Assembly: GCA_902787685.1 (NCBI GenBank)
Contig: CADAHH010000005.1
Span: forward strand, 82,506 to 146,505
Direction of reading: 5' to 3'
Source of the DNA: an uncultured Eubacteriales bacterium
GTDB taxonomy: Bacteria; Bacillota; Clostridia; TANB77; CAG-508
DNA length: 64,000 bases
Shown here: positions 16,836-25,472 of the stretch, one piece after another
Numbering within the stretch: position 1 is the stretch's first letter
How the letters are laid out: each line of letters opens with the position of its first letter
The notes under the pieces: model-generated
Databases searched by the model: none
The model's input: the letters and a program-made list of their open reading frames with translations, nothing else
Told to the model about the DNA's origin: nothing
Translations under genes and position numbers: made by a program

Positions 16836-18065
16836 ATGAAAAAATTAATTATTATATTTTCAATTTTATCATTAACTTGTTTCTGCCATATTGCAAGTTT
16901 TGCAACATCTGATCAATACACTTGGTCTACATATGATTTAACAGCAGAAGTTTCCAACAATTTAAATACAACCAGTATAAATGATTCTGATAACCCATTA
17001 AATCTAGATTGTGGTTCATGTATTTTAATGGAGCAACATACTGGCAAAATTCTATATTCTTATAATTCACATGAACAACTTATGCCTGCAAGTGTTACAA
17101 AACTTATGAGTATTTACTTAATTATGGAAGCAATTTCACAAGGAAAAATAAATTATGATACAAAAATCCCATGTTCAGAAAATGCCGAAGGTATGGGTGG
17201 ATCTCAAATTTGGCTTACCACAACAGAAAATCTTACTGTGGACGAAATGCTTAAAGCAATTTGTGTAGTAAGTGCAAATGACTGTGTTACTGCAATGGCG
17301 GAATATTTGGGTGGTACTGAAGAAAACTTTGTTAATATGATGAATGAAAAAGCAACTGAATTACATATGAATGATACTTGTTTTAAAAATTGTCATGGAA
17401 TTGATGAAGATGGTCATGTAATGTCTGCTAATGATATTGGTATTCTTTCCTGCAAATTATTAAATGATTATCCTGAAATTACAAAATATACTACGATATA
17501 TATGGATTCACTTCGTGACGGAAAATCTAGTTTAGTTAATACTAATAAATTAGTAAGAAACTATTCTGGTTGTACTGGATTAAAAACAGGTTCAACATCA
17601 CTTGCATTATATAATTTATCAGCATCAGCATCTAGAGATGGGATGGATTTAATTGCTGTTGTTATGAAAGCACCTACATCACAAATAAGGTTTAAAAATG
17701 CATCAACACTTCTTGATTATGGATTTAAGAATTTTGAATATAAGCAACTAATTAAAAAAAATGATATTATAAATACAATACCAGTAGAAAAAGGAATTGA
17801 TTCTATAATAGATATAATTGCTGAAAAAGATTGTGGTGCAGTTATTAATAAAAGTGAAGATTTAAACATTGAACAATTGATTTCAATCTCAAAACCTGTT
17901 CAGGCACCAATAAATAAAGGAGATGTAGTTGGAAAAATATCTTATACCTTAAACGGAGAAACCATTTCAGAATGTAACTTAATTACAAACAAAAATGTTC
18001 CAAAAATCAATATTCTGTCAATGGGGCAGAACATACTAAACAAATGGAGCACACTGCTTCGTTAA
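16836..18065 (+). CDS. Serine-type D-Ala-D-Ala carboxypeptidase (S11 / PBP5 family)
   Basis: Trims the terminal D-Ala from peptidoglycan stem peptides outside the membrane. It has 409 residues with a signal peptide (LIIIFSILSLTCFCHIASFA). The active-site motifs are complete: SVTK (PASVTKLMS, catalytic Ser near 88), SAN (VVSANDCVT) and KTG (GLKTGST). A beta-rich C-terminal domain follows, and the last ~15 residues could form a membrane-binding helix. GAAAGGA precedes the ATG. It may be DacF-like, but I cannot separate DacA, DacB and DacF types by eye. Confidence 0.93.
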   Translation: MKKLIIIFSILSLTCFCHIASFATSDQYTWSTYDLTAEVSNNLNTTSINDSDNPLNLDCGSCILMEQHTGKILYSYNSHEQLMPASVTKLMSIYLIMEAISQGKINYDTKIPCSENAEGMGGSQIWLTTTENLTVDEMLKAICVVSANDCVTAMAEYLGGTEENFVNMMNEKATELHMNDTCFKNCHGIDEDGHVMSANDIGILSCKLLNDYPEITKYTTIYMDSLRDGKSSLVNTNKLVRNYSGCTGLKTGSTSLALYNLSASASRDGMDLIAVVMKAPTSQIRFKNASTLLDYGFKNFEYKQLIKKNDIINTIPVEKGIDSIIDIIAEKDCGAVINKSEDLNIEQLISISKPVQAPINKGDVVGKISYTLNGETISECNLITNKNVPKINILSMGQNILNKWSTLLR

Positions 18066-18070
18066 TAAAT

Positions 18071-18212
18071 AATAACTAATCCGCGTCAGCATATCGTTTT
18101 ATAAAATCCGTATGGTGGGTATCCCTAAAGGGGGTACCATAGGATTTATAAAATGATATGCGGTTAAACAGGATTAGTTATTTTCCTAATTGTCAAAAAG
18201 GTCCGTCCCCAA
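18071..18212. repeat. Family B element, copy 3, with one-sided GTCC flank
   Basis: The core AATAACTAATCCGCGTCAGC to AAACAGGATTAGTTATT (18071-18182) has the usual centre. Its inner arms read TTTATAAAATCC and GGATTTATAAA, a matched variation on both sides. On the right, TGTCAAAAAGGTCCGTCCCC follows; no left counterpart is seen. Confidence 0.8.
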
Positions 18213-18229
18213 TGACAACCGTTCTCAAA

Positions 18230-19306
18230 TTACACATTATCTTCTTTTTTTCTTTCATTATATGCTTGTAATGCTTCATTCCATTTTTTGTATTCTGGCT
18301 TTTCTTTCTTGTTTTCAAGCTCAAAATTTTCACTTAAATATTTTGAAATATATCTTCCAACCTTTTCAGCTCCTTTGATATTTAAATGATTACCTTTATC
18401 TTGTGTATCAGTTTCCCAATTTATTGGCTCATCTATTTCAAAATTAAAATTAACATATTTTAGTTCTTTTTCGTTTGCAAATTCTTTGAAAATTTCATAT
18501 TTTTCAATGGCTCTTTCATCTGTTGTTGGCATTGTCATAAGTACTAAGTCACAATTGTTTTGATTACACAATAATTTTAATTCATCAATTTTTTCCTTTA
18601 CATATTTTTCTATGTGTAAATCTGTATTATCTATGTTTATTCCTTTTTGTTTTTTCTGATAATCTTCTTTATATTTCTGATAGTTATTTTTTCCTTTACT
18701 TTCATATTTGTTTGTTTTTTTATCATATAAATATCCTTTATATGATGTTTCACTTTGCAAAATTAGCTTTCTAATATCGAACTCTGTTAATTTTTGATAT
18801 CTATCATGAAATCTTATAACAGGAAATAGAAAAGACAATTTTTCCTTTATACTAAAATCCATATAATCTTCATTTATTAAGTCTAATTTATCAAAACTAA
18901 AATTCATATAATCAATTTCTGATCTTGTACTAAGTTCTGTAAAAAATTCTTTTGTTGTAAAAAATTCACCTGTATCTAACATAATGACTTTTGGAGATTG
19001 TGTTTTAAAAAATTCTTTTGCTACATAATATGACCCTATTGCATCTTGCCCTGGAGTTGAGGCTGAAAATCCCGTAACCCCAATATTATTATATATTTCT
19101 AATGGAGAAACTCCTGTATATACATTTGAATCTCCAACATAAAGCACATCAATCGTATTTTTATCTTGCTTGTACATATCTCTCATTGCACCTGCAACAT
19201 ACCATCCACCTTCGCTACTACCAACAGGTGAAAACACTCTATTTAATACACAAATGATAATTATTAAAATAATTATAAATACAAATGCTTTTATAGTATC
19301 TTTCAT
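18230..19306 (-). CDS. DltD-like SGNH-fold protein of an acylation operon
   Basis: A 358-residue protein with an N-terminal membrane helix (AFVFIIILIIIICVLNRVF) and an extracytoplasmic domain. YVGDSNVYTGVSP (GDS motif, candidate catalytic Ser) is near residue 56 and the late DKGNHLNIKG (His motif) is near 320. This matches DltD or AlgJ-type proteins that work with a membrane-bound O-acyltransferase. It is last in a four-gene set with a ligase, a carrier protein and an MBOAT gene. The likely role is transfer of the activated acyl or D-alanyl group to a surface polymer. Confidence 0.75.
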   Translation of the reverse strand: MKDTIKAFVFIIILIIIICVLNRVFSPVGSSEGGWYVAGAMRDMYKQDKNTIDVLYVGDSNVYTGVSPLEIYNNIGVTGFSASTPGQDAIGSYYVAKEFFKTQSPKVIMLDTGEFFTTKEFFTELSTRSEIDYMNFSFDKLDLINEDYMDFSIKEKLSFLFPVIRFHDRYQKLTEFDIRKLILQSETSYKGYLYDKKTNKYESKGKNNYQKYKEDYQKKQKGINIDNTDLHIEKYVKEKIDELKLLCNQNNCDLVLMTMPTTDERAIEKYEIFKEFANEKELKYVNFNFEIDEPINWETDTQDKGNHLNIKGAEKVGRYISKYLSENFELENKKEKPEYKKWNEALQAYNERKKEDNV

Positions 19307-19339
19307 TAGTTTATATTCCTCTCTAATTATTTTATTATT

Positions 19340-19440
19340 AGTATGTAAAAAGAAGTGCGAAGTGAGAGGTGCAAGATGGAAAGTTTTTTATCACATCTCA
19401 CTTCTCACCTCCAACTCCTTTCTTTCTATTTCTAACCTCA
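19340..19440. repeat. Intergenic inverted repeat with GAAGTGAGAGGTG units
   Basis: GAAGTGCGAAGTGAGAGGTG on the left can pair with the CACATCTCACTTCTCACCTCC stretch on the right. Related CTCACCT units occur at 44.46-44.50 kb. It lies between the MBOAT and SGNH genes of the dlt-like operon and could act as a partial terminator. Confidence 0.5.
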
Positions 19441-19456
19441 TGTCTTTATCATTTGT

Positions 19457-21037
19457 TTAAAATCCTCCGTAAATAAAGCTTTGAACATTATATCCTTCCC
19501 CATATATTCCAAATATAATAATACTAAGAATGACGCCATATAGAATAATCCATCTAAATAAAATGTTTTGTTTAGCAAGCGTATCTCTAACTTTCATTCC
19601 TTTTTCTTGTTTAATACTAATATATAGCATGATCAAACTCGAAACAATTAGAATAATTATATCTTGTACTTTTAAACCTCCAAGCAAAAAAGCTTCTCCA
19701 TTGAAAATTCTTTCTAAATGATTTACTTTAAATATAGATTTGAACATATTAAATGCTACTTTTAAATTATCTGCTCTAAATATTAACATTCCAATACATA
19801 CAAAACTTGTTGTTCTTAATATTTGCCATAGTTTGTAGCTAAATACTTCTGTTTTTATTTTAAATGTTTTTATAATTTTTTCTCCAAATGGTGCAAAGAT
19901 TTTTCCTAACATCATAATTACATAATAATACATTCCATAAACAATATATTTCCATCCTGAGCCATGCCAAATCCCATTTCCTAGCCAAACACAAAATAAT
20001 GAAAGCGCTACTGCACTTACTTTTGATAGATTTGATTTTTTTAAATATTTATTTGATAAATTTGTAATTTTAAGTGAAACTTTTGAAAGTGATACCGGAT
20101 AAAAAATGTATTCTTTAAGCCAAGCACCTAAAGTTATATTCCATCTTCTCCAGAATTCATCAATTGATTTTGCAAAAAATGGTCTTTCAAAATTTTTATC
20201 TAGCTCTATTCCAAAAATATCAGATGCTCCTCTTACAATATCTATTCCACCAGAAAATTCTGCATATATTTGTAATGTATATCCTACAATCGCAAGTATA
20301 ATAATTAAAAATGTGTATTCAGTATAATTTTCAAATACATAGTTTACATACATTGCTACTCTATCTGCAATTACCATTTTCTTAAAATATCCCCATAGCA
20401 TAAGCTCGGAACCATATGTAATAGTTTTATATGTAATTTCATTTGGCCTATATAATTGAGCAGCTAATCTATCAAATCTGCCAATTGGACCTTCTACTAA
20501 TTGTGGAAAATAAACCAAAAATAATGCAACTTTGCCAAAGTTTTTTTCTGCTTTTATTTTTCCTCTATAAACATCTACTATATAACTTATTGCTTGTAAA
20601 GTATAATAAGATATTCCAAGTGGAAGCAAGAATTTAAAAATTGGTATATTTATTTTAAATAAATGATTAAACTCTCCAATTAAAAATCCAGAATATTTAA
20701 GTACAATAAGCATAGAAATATTAACTATAATTCCTATTGTTAATACTATTTTCTTTTTTTTCTTTGCTTCATTTTTTAATCTTTTTTTCTCTTCTTTATT
20801 TTCTAAAGTTTTTGCTTTTTCAGAAGCATTATTTCCTATTTTATCTATTTTTAAAGCTGCAATATAAATACTCAATGTTGATAAAAGTATAAATATTGTA
20901 TATTTTCCACTATTTAATACAAAAAAAACATAGCTTGCTACTAATAAAACTACCCACTTAATTTTTTTTGGCATGAGTTTATATATTATTACAAGCACGA
21001 GTAAAAATATTATAAATTCGATTGAATTAATTAACAT
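19457..21037 (-). CDS. MBOAT-family O-acyltransferase (DltB/AlgI-like)
   Basis: A 526-residue multi-pass membrane protein. The MBOAT hallmarks are visible: ALGISYYTLQAISYIVDVYRG-like text near 137-157, PQLVEGPIGRFDRL, the FWRRWNITLGAWLKEYIFYP block near 290, and the invariant His in GNGIWHGSGWKY near 350. It channels an activated acyl group across the membrane. The preceding carrier and ligase genes suggest the dlt pathway (D-alanine), although the sequence motifs alone fit AlgI as well. A basic Lys-rich loop near residues 75-95 is unusual. Confidence 0.85.
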   Translation of the reverse strand: MLINSIEFIIFLLVLVIIYKLMPKKIKWVVLLVASYVFFVLNSGKYTIFILLSTLSIYIAALKIDKIGNNASEKAKTLENKEEKKRLKNEAKKKKKIVLTIGIIVNISMLIVLKYSGFLIGEFNHLFKINIPIFKFLLPLGISYYTLQAISYIVDVYRGKIKAEKNFGKVALFLVYFPQLVEGPIGRFDRLAAQLYRPNEITYKTITYGSELMLWGYFKKMVIADRVAMYVNYVFENYTEYTFLIIILAIVGYTLQIYAEFSGGIDIVRGASDIFGIELDKNFERPFFAKSIDEFWRRWNITLGAWLKEYIFYPVSLSKVSLKITNLSNKYLKKSNLSKVSAVALSLFCVWLGNGIWHGSGWKYIVYGMYYYVIMMLGKIFAPFGEKIIKTFKIKTEVFSYKLWQILRTTSFVCIGMLIFRADNLKVAFNMFKSIFKVNHLERIFNGEAFLLGGLKVQDIIILIVSSLIMLYISIKQEKGMKVRDTLAKQNILFRWIILYGVILSIIIFGIYGEGYNVQSFIYGGF

Positions 21038-21109
21038 GTGTTTATTCCAATGTTACAGTTCTGTATTTCAATTATATATGTCCTGCACTGTAACTTTCCT
21101 TTCTACAAA

Positions 21110-21337
21110 TTATTCTTCCTCTAATCTTTTAACTAATTCATATATTCTCTCTGCAGAATTAAAATTTTCTGGTATTAAGTCTGCAGGTGTAATTTCTATA
21201 TCAAATTCATCATTTAATTTTGCAACTAATGTTACAATATCAAATGAATCTAAAATTTCTTCTTCTATTAAATTTTCTTCTGTATTAAAGTCTACTCCAG
21301 GCTTTATTTGTTCTAATATTTTTATAATATCATCCAT
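21110..21337 (-). CDS. Acyl/D-alanyl carrier protein (DltC-like)
   Basis: A 75-residue acidic four-helix carrier. The phosphopantetheine attachment Ser lies in EEILDSFDIVTLV near residue 33, and the C-terminus is helical and acidic. It sits between the adenylating ligase and the MBOAT gene, which fits a DltC role over fatty-acid ACP. AGGAG precedes the ATG. Confidence 0.83.
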   Translation of the reverse strand: MDDIIKILEQIKPGVDFNTEENLIEEEILDSFDIVTLVAKLNDEFDIEITPADLIPENFNSAERIYELVKRLEEE

Positions 21338-21389
21338 TTCCTATTCTCCTATCTCTCATTTTTTATTCCTACCTACTATTTTATTAAAT

Positions 21390-21600
21390 CAAATCAAAAA
21401 CGAGTATTGCAATGCTGAGGCTGTTTGAACGCAAGTGAATTACAGCATCAGTATGCACAGCTGGCAAAATTGTTTCAAAAGGCAAAGGAGCGTACGCGGT
21501 GTACGTTGCTGAGGCTGTTCGAATGCTAGTGAGTTACAGCATCAGTATGCATCAGCTGACTGCGTTTTGAAATAATTTTAACACAGCAAGACGAAGTTTT
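21390..21600. repeat. Family C repeat block, copy 2, with internal direct duplication
   Basis: Two direct copies of about 55 bases (near 21411-21466 and 21507-21563) each contain GCTGAGGCTGTT and end in TTACAGCATCAGTATGCA. Between them lies GAGCGTACGCGGTGTACG, shared with the block near 0.8 kb. It fills the 263-base gap between the ligase and carrier genes. No ORF was seen. Confidence 0.65.
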
Positions 21601-23121
21601 TCATTTGATTTGTAGTGCTTTTCTATCTATTTTACCATTTGCATTATACGGCATTACATCTAGTTTATTGAATTCATTTGGCCTCATGTATGGTAAAAGA
21701 ATTTTTTCACACTCAATAGCTAAAGTCTTTTCATCAATTGTCCCTTGATAATATAAAACTATTTTTTTATTTTTCTCATCATAAACAGCACAGCAAAGAG
21801 TAATTCCTTCTATGCCATAAATATTTCTTTCAATTTCTCCTAGCTCAATTCTATATCCCATATGTTTTATTTGATAATCTTTTCTAGAAAGATAAATTAA
21901 ATTTCCCGTTTTATCATATTTTACGATGTCTCCTGTTTTATATACTATTTCAGGGTAACATTTATTAATTGGATTTTGAATAAATGCTTGTTTTGTTTTC
22001 TCCTTATTTTTATAATATCCTGATGCTAAAAATGATCCTCTTGCTAATAACTCTCCTTTATCTGATTCTTCATTTTCTATATATTTTATCTCTTTTCCAT
22101 TTTCATCAACTACTATCAATCCACAATTATTGCAATGTTTTCCAATTGGAACAGAAGCTGTATCTTCTAATTTTTTATCTAGAATATAATATGAACATAT
22201 ATCTGTTGTTTCTGTTGGTCCAAATAGATTAGCAAACATTGCATCTGGCAAAGCATTCATCCACATATTTAACTGCTTTGTTGGCATTACTTCACCTGCA
22301 AATAAAACTTTTCTTAAATATGGTAGTTTAACATCTTTTAATGCTCCTAAATTTGCAACTATACATAATGCAGAAGGAACCCAATATATTGTATTAATTT
22401 TATTTTCATTTAAATATTTTATTAAATTTATTGGAAAAGAAAAGTTTACCTTTGGAATTATATACATAGTTGCTCCTGTTAAAATTGTAGTAAATACATC
22501 AGTTATTGACATACTAAAATAAAATGGTGTTTGACTACCCCAAATAGTTTCTTCATTAATATTAAATGTTTCTTCTGCCCATTTTATATATGATAAAACT
22601 GCCTTATGGTTTAAAACAACACCTTTAGGAACCCCTGTAGAACCAGATGTATATAAAATATACATTGTATCCAAATCTATTCTATCATCATTAATCTTTT
22701 TTAAATTAATCTCATCTATTTCTGTTTTAAGCATTTCATCATATACAAAGACATTTTTTATATTTAATTCTAATGATTCTAACTTTTTTTGATTTTTGAT
22801 ATCTGTTATTACTGTTTCAGCTTCTAAATTTTCTATTATTGCTTCTATTCTGTTTTTAGGTGATTTTACATCTATTATTGTATAAAAATTTCCACTATAT
22901 AAAGTACCTATCATTGCTTCTAAGCAATTTACGGTTTTGTCAATAAAAATTACAATTGGTTTGTTCGTTTCATTAATTTTATGATTTACAAATGTTCCTA
23001 TTTTTTTTGAATTTTCTGTAAATTCTTTGTAGGTAACTCTTCTTTTGCTATCTACAAATATTTCTTTTTCGGGTATTTCTTTACTTTTTTTATTTATAAC
23101 ATCAATAATACTTTTTTCCAC
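21601..23121 (-). CDS. DltA-like adenylate-forming ligase
   Basis: A 506-residue AMP-binding enzyme that should adenylate a small amino or carboxylic acid and load it on the neighbouring carrier. Core motifs are YILYTSGSTGVPKGVVL (phosphate loop), FGPTETTDIC, YKTGDIVKYD, the hinge RKDYQIKHMGYRIE, and the catalytic Lys in NANGKIDRKAL near the end. Size and gene context match D-alanine ligase DltA; the substrate pocket was not checked. The start codon is GTG with a weak GAGAG site, which may lower expression. Confidence 0.82.
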   Translation of the reverse strand: MEKSIIDVINKKSKEIPEKEIFVDSKRRVTYKEFTENSKKIGTFVNHKINETNKPIVIFIDKTVNCLEAMIGTLYSGNFYTIIDVKSPKNRIEAIIENLEAETVITDIKNQKKLESLELNIKNVFVYDEMLKTEIDEINLKKINDDRIDLDTMYILYTSGSTGVPKGVVLNHKAVLSYIKWAEETFNINEETIWGSQTPFYFSMSITDVFTTILTGATMYIIPKVNFSFPINLIKYLNENKINTIYWVPSALCIVANLGALKDVKLPYLRKVLFAGEVMPTKQLNMWMNALPDAMFANLFGPTETTDICSYYILDKKLEDTASVPIGKHCNNCGLIVVDENGKEIKYIENEESDKGELLARGSFLASGYYKNKEKTKQAFIQNPINKCYPEIVYKTGDIVKYDKTGNLIYLSRKDYQIKHMGYRIELGEIERNIYGIEGITLCCAVYDEKNKKIVLYYQGTIDEKTLAIECEKILLPYMRPNEFNKLDVMPYNANGKIDRKALQIK

Positions 23122-23159
23122 TTTTCAAACTCTCTCTCTTAATTAATTTATCCCATTTG

Positions 23160-23260
23160 AATAATGTATTTGAAGTAGGAGGTAAGAAGTCAGATGTCGG
23201 AAATTATAAATCACTCTCTACTTTCTACCTCTTAACTCCTACATCTTATCTTGAAAATTT
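23160..23260. repeat. Intergenic repeat with GTCAGATGTCGG
   Basis: GAAGTAGGAGGTAAGAAGTC...AGATGTCGG can pair imperfectly with CTACCTCTTAACTCCTAC. It resembles the block at 9846. It lies between spoVG and the dltA-like gene, whose transcripts run in the same direction. Confidence 0.5.
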
Positions 23261-23300
23261 ATATAACGAATTTTATACAAGAATTTTACTATATTTCCAT

Positions 23301-23327
23301 AAAAAAAGCAAGTATTTCTACTTGCTT
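23301..23327 (-). terminator. spoVG terminator
   Basis: The stem AAGCAAGTA / TACTTGCTT with a TTTC loop is followed on the minus strand by a run of seven T. It lies just after the spoVG stop. Confidence 0.8.
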
Positions 23328-23343
23328 GTGTATACTATATATA

Positions 23344-23619
23344 TTATTCAGCAGCTGTTTCTTCTGCTTCTGGAGCGTTATAAGCTTCTAATATAGCATT
23401 TTGAATTTTTTCCCTTGTTTCAGGGTTGATTGGATGAGCTATATCCTTGAATTCTCCTGTTGGAGTTTTCTTGCTAGGCATAGCTATAAATAATCCATTT
23501 TGGCTTTCGATAACTTTGATATCGTGAATTACGAATTCATTATCGAATGTTACAGAAGCAACAGCTTTCATTCTGTTTTCTGAATTTACCTTTCTTAAAC
23601 GTACATCAGTAATTTGCAT
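23344..23619 (-). CDS. spoVG: Septation regulator / RNA-binding protein SpoVG
   Basis: A small pleiotropic regulator that affects septation, sporulation and capsule expression and binds nucleic acid. It has 91 residues from the ATG at 23619, which has AGAGGTG upstream; a longer frame to 23685 lacks a binding site. The family N-terminus [27 protein letters not shown] and [20 protein letters not shown] are all clear. It ends in an acidic Ala/Glu tail. It lies at the downstream edge of the envelope cluster and is probably transcribed on its own. Confidence 0.95.
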   Translation of the reverse strand: MQITDVRLRKVNSENRMKAVASVTFDNEFVIHDIKVIESQNGLFIAMPSKKTPTGEFKDIAHPINPETREKIQNAILEAYNAPEAEETAAE

Positions 23620-23720
23620 TTTTAGCACCTCTTTCTTTAAGTAATATGTACATAATTTTTTATGCACTAATATATTATTCTTCAAAAAAAAATTTTTTCC
23701 TTCTTTTTTTTACAAAATTT

Positions 23721-24656
23721 TTATTTTATATTTATTATTTTATTTATAATGTATTGTGGTCTTGATTTTGACTCATCATATATTCTTCCTATATATTCGG
23801 AAATCACCCACAATGACACTAATTGAACTCCAGCAAAAAGTGTAATAGTAACCATAATAGAGGTCCACCCTGGCTCTAAATTATTTAATTTAAATATATA
23901 AGATAATAATGCATATATTAAAATTATGATAGAAATTATAATAGATATCATTCCTAATGCGCCAACTATTTTTAATGGTTTAGTAGAAAAACCTATTATA
24001 CCATCTTGAGCTAATTTCATCATTTTTCTAAAAGGATATTTTGTTTTACCAGCAAATCTTTTGTCTCTTTCATATTCAAAAGGAACTTGTTTAAATCCTG
24101 TCCAACTCCATAAGCCTCTTAAAAATTTATTGTGTTCTGGCATTTTATTTATCACATTAATTGCTTCTTTATCAACTAATCTAAAATCTCCTGTATCTCT
24201 GGGTATTTCAACATCTGCTAACATATTAAGAGTTTTATAAAATATCTTTGCTGATGATATTTTAAAAATAGACTCTCCCTTTCTCTTTTTACGTTTACCA
24301 TATATTATTTTATTGCCAGCTTCCCAAAGTTTTATCATATCAGGAATTAATTCAGGTGGATCTTGAAGATCAGCATCTATTATAATAGCGCATTCTCCAT
24401 CAACTACTTTTAATCCAGCAATTACAGCTGATTGATGTCCAAAATTTCTTGTAAATGATATTATTTTAACTTTTGTATCCAATATTGCTATTTCCTGTAA
24501 TAAATTAAAAGTTTTGTCTTTACTTCCATCATCTATAAATACTATTTCGTAATCATAATCATTTAAATTAGTTAAAACATTTGTCATTCTTTTATAACAC
24601 TCTTTAACAACTTTTTCTTCATTATACATTGGTATAATTGCTGATATTTTTTTCAA
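23721..24656 (-). CDS. Polyprenyl-phosphate glycosyltransferase (GT2, GtrB/DPM1-like)
   Basis: A 311-residue protein with a cytoplasmic GT2 domain (IIPMYNEEKVV, FIDDGSKDKT, IIDADLQDPPE with the DxD motif, GDFRLVDKEA) and two C-terminal membrane helices. This architecture transfers a sugar from a nucleotide donor to a polyprenyl phosphate. It starts at TTG with GAGGAG seven bases upstream. It follows the 251-residue membrane protein by 19 bases, so it belongs to the same transcript as the surface-protein genes. Confidence 0.88.
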   Translation of the reverse strand: MKKISAIIPMYNEEKVVKECYKRMTNVLTNLNDYDYEIVFIDDGSKDKTFNLLQEIAILDTKVKIISFTRNFGHQSAVIAGLKVVDGECAIIIDADLQDPPELIPDMIKLWEAGNKIIYGKRKKRKGESIFKISSAKIFYKTLNMLADVEIPRDTGDFRLVDKEAINVINKMPEHNKFLRGLWSWTGFKQVPFEYERDKRFAGKTKYPFRKMMKLAQDGIIGFSTKPLKIVGALGMISIIISIIILIYALLSYIFKLNNLEPGWTSIMVTITLFAGVQLVSLWVISEYIGRIYDESKSRPQYIINKIINIK

Positions 24657-24675
24657 AATTTTTCTCCTCTTTTTA

Positions 24676-25431
24676 TTATATTATCATATTATTTAAAACT
24701 TCTTCAATAATATTTTTATAGTTTACCCTTTTATATGTATTTGATGTTATTACATATAATGATGCATTTTCAGTTTCAAACAATTCAAATGATTGTTCTG
24801 GATCAATTTCTTCAAATGGGTATTCTTCAATATTCCCTGTTACCTCATCTATCAAATAAGCAACTGAATTTATGCAAATTGAATAATTCTTTTTATTACT
24901 AATAGCTTTTTTTATATTATTATCTATTTCATTAGAAGTATCCTTTTGCTCTTGCACTAGATATCCATCTTCGTCTATAGTATATGAACAATTTGTATAT
25001 TTTTGCAAAATCTCCACGAACTCTTTTCTTGAGTTCTTTTCAATCCAAATTCCACTCTTATTTGGAGCTTGCTCTAGTAAGCCATCAATTTCTGAAAATT
25101 CAGGCTTTCCATTTTTTATTGCTCCTGCCATTGCAACTTTATATTGTATGTTAGGTTTTATAACTATGACTTCTCTTCCATCATATTCTTTTTTTATTTC
25201 ATAAATTGCCTCATCTGTATTATTATATCCTAAATCTTGTTTTATCTCATCTATTTTTGATTTTTGAAAAGTATCTGGTATAGAATTTTCTATAATGTTA
25301 TTAGAATTTTGATTTACAGTATTTTCTTTTTTCTCTTTTTGTTTAAAGAAAGTAACTATAGTAATAAAGCCAATTACAATTATTATACATATTGCAGATA
25401 AAATATATATTTTTTTCATTATTGACATCAT
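24676..25431 (-). CDS. Uncharacterised membrane-anchored protein, 251 residues
   Basis: One N-terminal helix (IYILSAICIIIVIGFITIV) is followed by a polar linker and a mixed extracytoplasmic domain. No family is recognised and no catalytic motif or cysteine pair stands out. It lies between the M14-lectin protein and the GT2 gene on the same strand. The first three in-frame ATGs are all possible starts. It may be an envelope accessory protein, but this rests on location only. Confidence 0.65.
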   Translation of the reverse strand: MMSIMKKIYILSAICIIIVIGFITIVTFFKQKEKKENTVNQNSNNIIENSIPDTFQKSKIDEIKQDLGYNNTDEAIYEIKKEYDGREVIVIKPNIQYKVAMAGAIKNGKPEFSEIDGLLEQAPNKSGIWIEKNSRKEFVEILQKYTNCSYTIDEDGYLVQEQKDTSNEIDNNIKKAISNKKNYSICINSVAYLIDEVTGNIEEYPFEEIDPEQSFELFETENASLYVITSNTYKRVNYKNIIEEVLNNMII

Positions 25432-25472
25432 CCCTCTCTCATTTAATTTGTTTGAAAAAGAATTAAATTGTA

